Below are positions 4,620 to 6,907 of a DNA stretch of 6,907 nt, piece by piece. The stretch is taken from assembly GCA_039198585.1 (NCBI GenBank), contig JBCCTJ010000039.1, positions 1-6,907 of the forward strand, in the 5' to 3' direction. The translations under genes and the position numbers were made by a program. Under the pieces are notes generated by a model that had not been told where the DNA came from, made no database searches, and worked only from the letters and a program-made list of their open reading frames with translations. Source of the DNA: JBCCTJ01 sp039198585 (GTDB lineage Bacteria; Bacteroidota; Bacteroidia; Cytophagales; Amoebophilaceae). Positions within the stretch are counted from its first letter, which is position 1; every line of letters starts with the position of its first letter.

Positions 4620-6907
4620 ATGCTACAAAACAACCACAAACGAACGACCCTGTTTTTTTATGCCCTACTCTGCCTGCTCTCGGGCCCGCTCAAGGCGGCT
4701 ACGATGCAGCCAGGGTATCCAAACATCCCCACCAAGCAACAAGCCCTCGCATGTGGGTTGCATGATTTAGCCAACGTATGGGGTATAAAATATGTGCAAA
4801 CAGAAAACATAGTAAGCAAATACGCTCAAGAACAGCTTGACTACAACTTAGATAGTATAATAAGAGATGGTGACGGAACACGGATTATAAATTTTTTTGA
4901 AACTATGGCAGAAGAAGTAGGTGATGTGGATGTAGATGAATCAGTGCTGTTTTTAGATTATCTAACTCAATATATAACAGAGAAAAAATTTAAAGCATCC
5001 TCTAAGAAGGCAATCAGCATCATAGAAAACGCTGTGAAAAAAATCCAAAAGACTCCCATGAGGGATCCCAAAATAAACGATCTTCGGCAAAAAGCGATGA
5101 AGTTACTATTCACTACATTAGCGTCCTCCTGCAAGAAAATTGAAGTTGGCGCAGAACATCCTCTGAATAATTGTTTTCGAAAAGTAGTTGATCCTTCTGA
5201 ATTAGATCGTTTGAATGATTATATTCGAACAATCATTAATCGTTATAGCTTAGGTTATTGGAATCCAGGATTAAAAGACGTGCCATTGACTTCATGGAAC
5301 GACTATATGCCCATACTAGTCAGGTTAGATTATGTAAAGATAGTAAAGAAGCTAGACGAACACCTGAAGAAAAATCGTATAGGGCATTTTATCACCTATT
5401 GTATCAAGCAAAATGGGGATAGCTTGCAGTCAAATTCAATATGCGTAGAGTCATCAGGTTCTGGTTCCCTAGCAGCAGGAACTCAGTTGGTGCTCACAGA
5501 GCTTGCTAAGAACATGTTGTGGCAACAATTCAGGCACTTTGTTGAGGAGTGCTATATCAAAATGAAGACAATAATGACCTGCACCCCTCATAAGGGGAGT
5601 CTCACTAAGCCAGAAGTAGGACTGGTTCTGTTTGGGCTACTTCGGGAAGCAAGATTCGATTTAACCAATACGAAGCTATACATAGATGCATTATCTCCTG
5701 TCTTATCGTATTATCAGTGTGCGCGATCTCCTCTCATCGAATTAGGTTCTTTTTCTTTCCCTCACTTCAATCAGTGCCGGTATAATACTATATTGTATAG
5801 TACGCTAGATGAACTACTGCTTGGTAACGTTGGTGGTAAAGGCAAGAAGAGCATGAGATATGGCCTATACAATCCAATCACTAATACATTCAAAAAAGTT
5901 CCTGAGCAATTAGGTCAAATCTTGAAAAAAGAAGATATTTCAGGTACCACACAAGTTACATTTCACACCATGATAGCTGATAGAAACCACAAATACAACG
6001 TGCTCGTTTTTAATAGGCTAGTAGGATCAATAACTGAGAATAAAAAGCAAGCACAGCAGCATGATACCTTGCTATATGTCTATAAGCCAAAAGAAGATGC
6101 GCTTTCTAGTTTCAAAGAAATCTCAGGCCTAGCCTTCCTTCATGGCGTTTTTATTGATGATAGGCATCTTATGGCATGGTTTATCAAAACCAAGGCTGAT
6201 CAGCGGCGGCAGGATGATGTTTTTGGTTTATATAAAGCGGAGCTTCGCATGTATAATATTCCAAACAATGAAATGTCGCTAGTGATTACTTATCCATGCG
6301 TATTTCATAGAGAAAAATACCATAATAGGTACATGATTAATGATCCTGTAAGAATACTACCTGGTTTATTTAAGCTAAGAAAAAAAAGGGAAGGTTCATT
6401 GCTGGCATTCTCTCCGACGACGTGTATGGCTTTTACGTATAAGCAAGGTAAGCTACAGCAAGGTAAGATCAAGAACACGCTACATGCTGATAGTTATCAG
6501 CATGATTTACGATATAAAGCCCCCTTTATACGAGATAATTGTAACTTGGCTCACTACATTATTAAAAGGCATAAAAGTGGATCAGGCAAGGTAGGTGCTG
6601 TCGATCATGCAAAGGAGGGGTCGAATTTTTTTTATAGATTTATACTACTAAAAAAAGATGAGGAGAGGATTGTAGTAGATAGAGCATTGCTTTGTCTACA
6701 TGCCCAGCATTATTATTTGCAAACCAGCAAACCTTACAACGTATTCATTCCAGAAAATGAGGGTAACTATATGTTTTGTTTTTTTGAAAAAACAACTGAT
6801 GCATATTCCGTTGTCTTAGGTATTTTTAATGTTGAAGAAGAGCGAGTAACTATGCTCAATCTAGACGAAGTATTGCCTCCCCAACTAGCTGACTTAATAG
6901 ATGACCA
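4620..6907 (+). CDS. Large exported protein of unknown function, N-terminal 762 residues (runs off window)
   Basis: The frame opens at ATG 4620 and has no stop to the window end, so the protein is at least 762 residues. The N-terminus is a classic Sec signal peptide: K7 R8, a hydrophobic core at about 11-24 (LFFYALLCLLSGPL), and likely cleavage after A26 or A27. There is no lipobox, since C18 is not preceded by G, A or S. The mature part begins with a proline-rich stretch and a Cys-containing ALACGLHDLANVWG. Residues up to about 275 look mostly helical and charged; SSGSGS at 278-283 looks like a linker; from about 500 on, the sequence is rich in beta-type aromatic/hydrophobic alternation. I recognise no domain or catalytic motif. 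No Shine-Dalgarno is visible, but a strong promoter lies 45 bases upstream. The first 40 codons are GC-rich, unlike the rest. Likely location is periplasm, outer surface or secreted; in a symbiont it could be a host-interaction protein, which is speculation. Confidence 0.88.
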   Translation, partial: MLQNNHKRTTLFFYALLCLLSGPLKAATMQPGYPNIPTKQQALACGLHDLANVWGIKYVQTENIVSKYAQEQLDYNLDSIIRDGDGTRIINFFETMAEEVGDVDVDESVLFLDYLTQYITEKKFKASSKKAISIIENAVKKIQKTPMRDPKINDLRQKAMKLLFTTLASSCKKIEVGAEHPLNNCFRKVVDPSELDRLNDYIRTIINRYSLGYWNPGLKDVPLTSWNDYMPILVRLDYVKIVKKLDEHLKKNRIGHFITYCIKQNGDSLQSNSICVESSGSGSLAAGTQLVLTELAKNMLWQQFRHFVEECYIKMKTIMTCTPHKGSLTKPEVGLVLFGLLREARFDLTNTKLYIDALSPVLSYYQCARSPLIELGSFSFPHFNQCRYNTILYSTLDELLLGNVGGKGKKSMRYGLYNPITNTFKKVPEQLGQILKKEDISGTTQVTFHTMIADRNHKYNVLVFNRLVGSITENKKQAQQHDTLLYVYKPKEDALSSFKEISGLAFLHGVFIDDRHLMAWFIKTKADQRRQDDVFGLYKAELRMYNIPNNEMSLVITYPCVFHREKYHNRYMINDPVRILPGLFKLRKKREGSLLAFSPTTCMAFTYKQGKLQQGKIKNTLHADSYQHDLRYKAPFIRDNCNLAHYIIKRHKSGSGKVGAVDHAKEGSNFFYRFILLKKDEERIVVDRALLCLHAQHYYLQTSKPYNVFIPENEGNYMFCFFEKTTDAYSVVLGIFNVEEERVTMLNLDEVLPPQLADLIDD

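Noticed and set aside
4564..4881. Short open frames on both strands (4564-4770 plus, 4699-4881 minus)
   Set aside because: They lie over the promoter, signal peptide and first codons of the large exported-protein gene, whose own frame is open for over 2.2 kb.
1..6907. CRISPR array, defence cassette or tandem repeats
   Set aside because: No regularly spaced direct repeats were seen on either strand, and no cas, nuclease or toxin-antitoxin motifs in the readable frames.

Overview
The window looks like a stretch of a reduced, AT-rich Bacteroidota genome that is rich in insertion sequences and pseudogenes. An intracellular symbiont of the Amoebophilus/Cardinium kind would fit. The evidence is: three promoters of the Bacteroidota housekeeping type (TTG, 20 bases, TAnnTTTG), a tRNA without encoded CCA, absence of clear Shine-Dalgarno sites, an IS256-type transposase end, and a decayed replicative helicase gene. 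The species assignment is inference, not something the sequence proves.

Layout. Positions 1-222 carry the C-terminal end of an IS256/mutator-family transposase, cut by the window edge. Directly after it, on the minus strand, lies a remnant of a dnaB-like gene (about 235-595, perhaps to 765) with two in-frame stops and a frameshift; it ends against the IS. From 838 to 2459 there is an intact two-gene plus-strand operon: a small membrane metalloprotease-like protein with HELAH, and a membrane-anchored protein with a C-terminal Mth938-like (DUF498) domain. An intact tRNA-Asp(GTC) with its own promoter follows at 2607-2680.

From 2681 to about 4540 I see no convincing gene: a short open frame at 3221-3493 that may be a frameshifted remnant, two abutting minus-strand open frames at 3798-4441 that may be one broken gene, and several hairpins.

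The largest gene starts at 4620 and is still open at the right edge (at least 762 codons). It has a good promoter and a clear Sec signal peptide, so it should encode a large exported protein; I recognise no domain in it. Its promoter and signal-peptide region is distinctly GC-richer than the rest of the gene.

The protease-like/Mth938 operon and the exported protein are separate transcription units. Nothing in the sequence ties them functionally, although all three products are predicted to be membrane or exported proteins.
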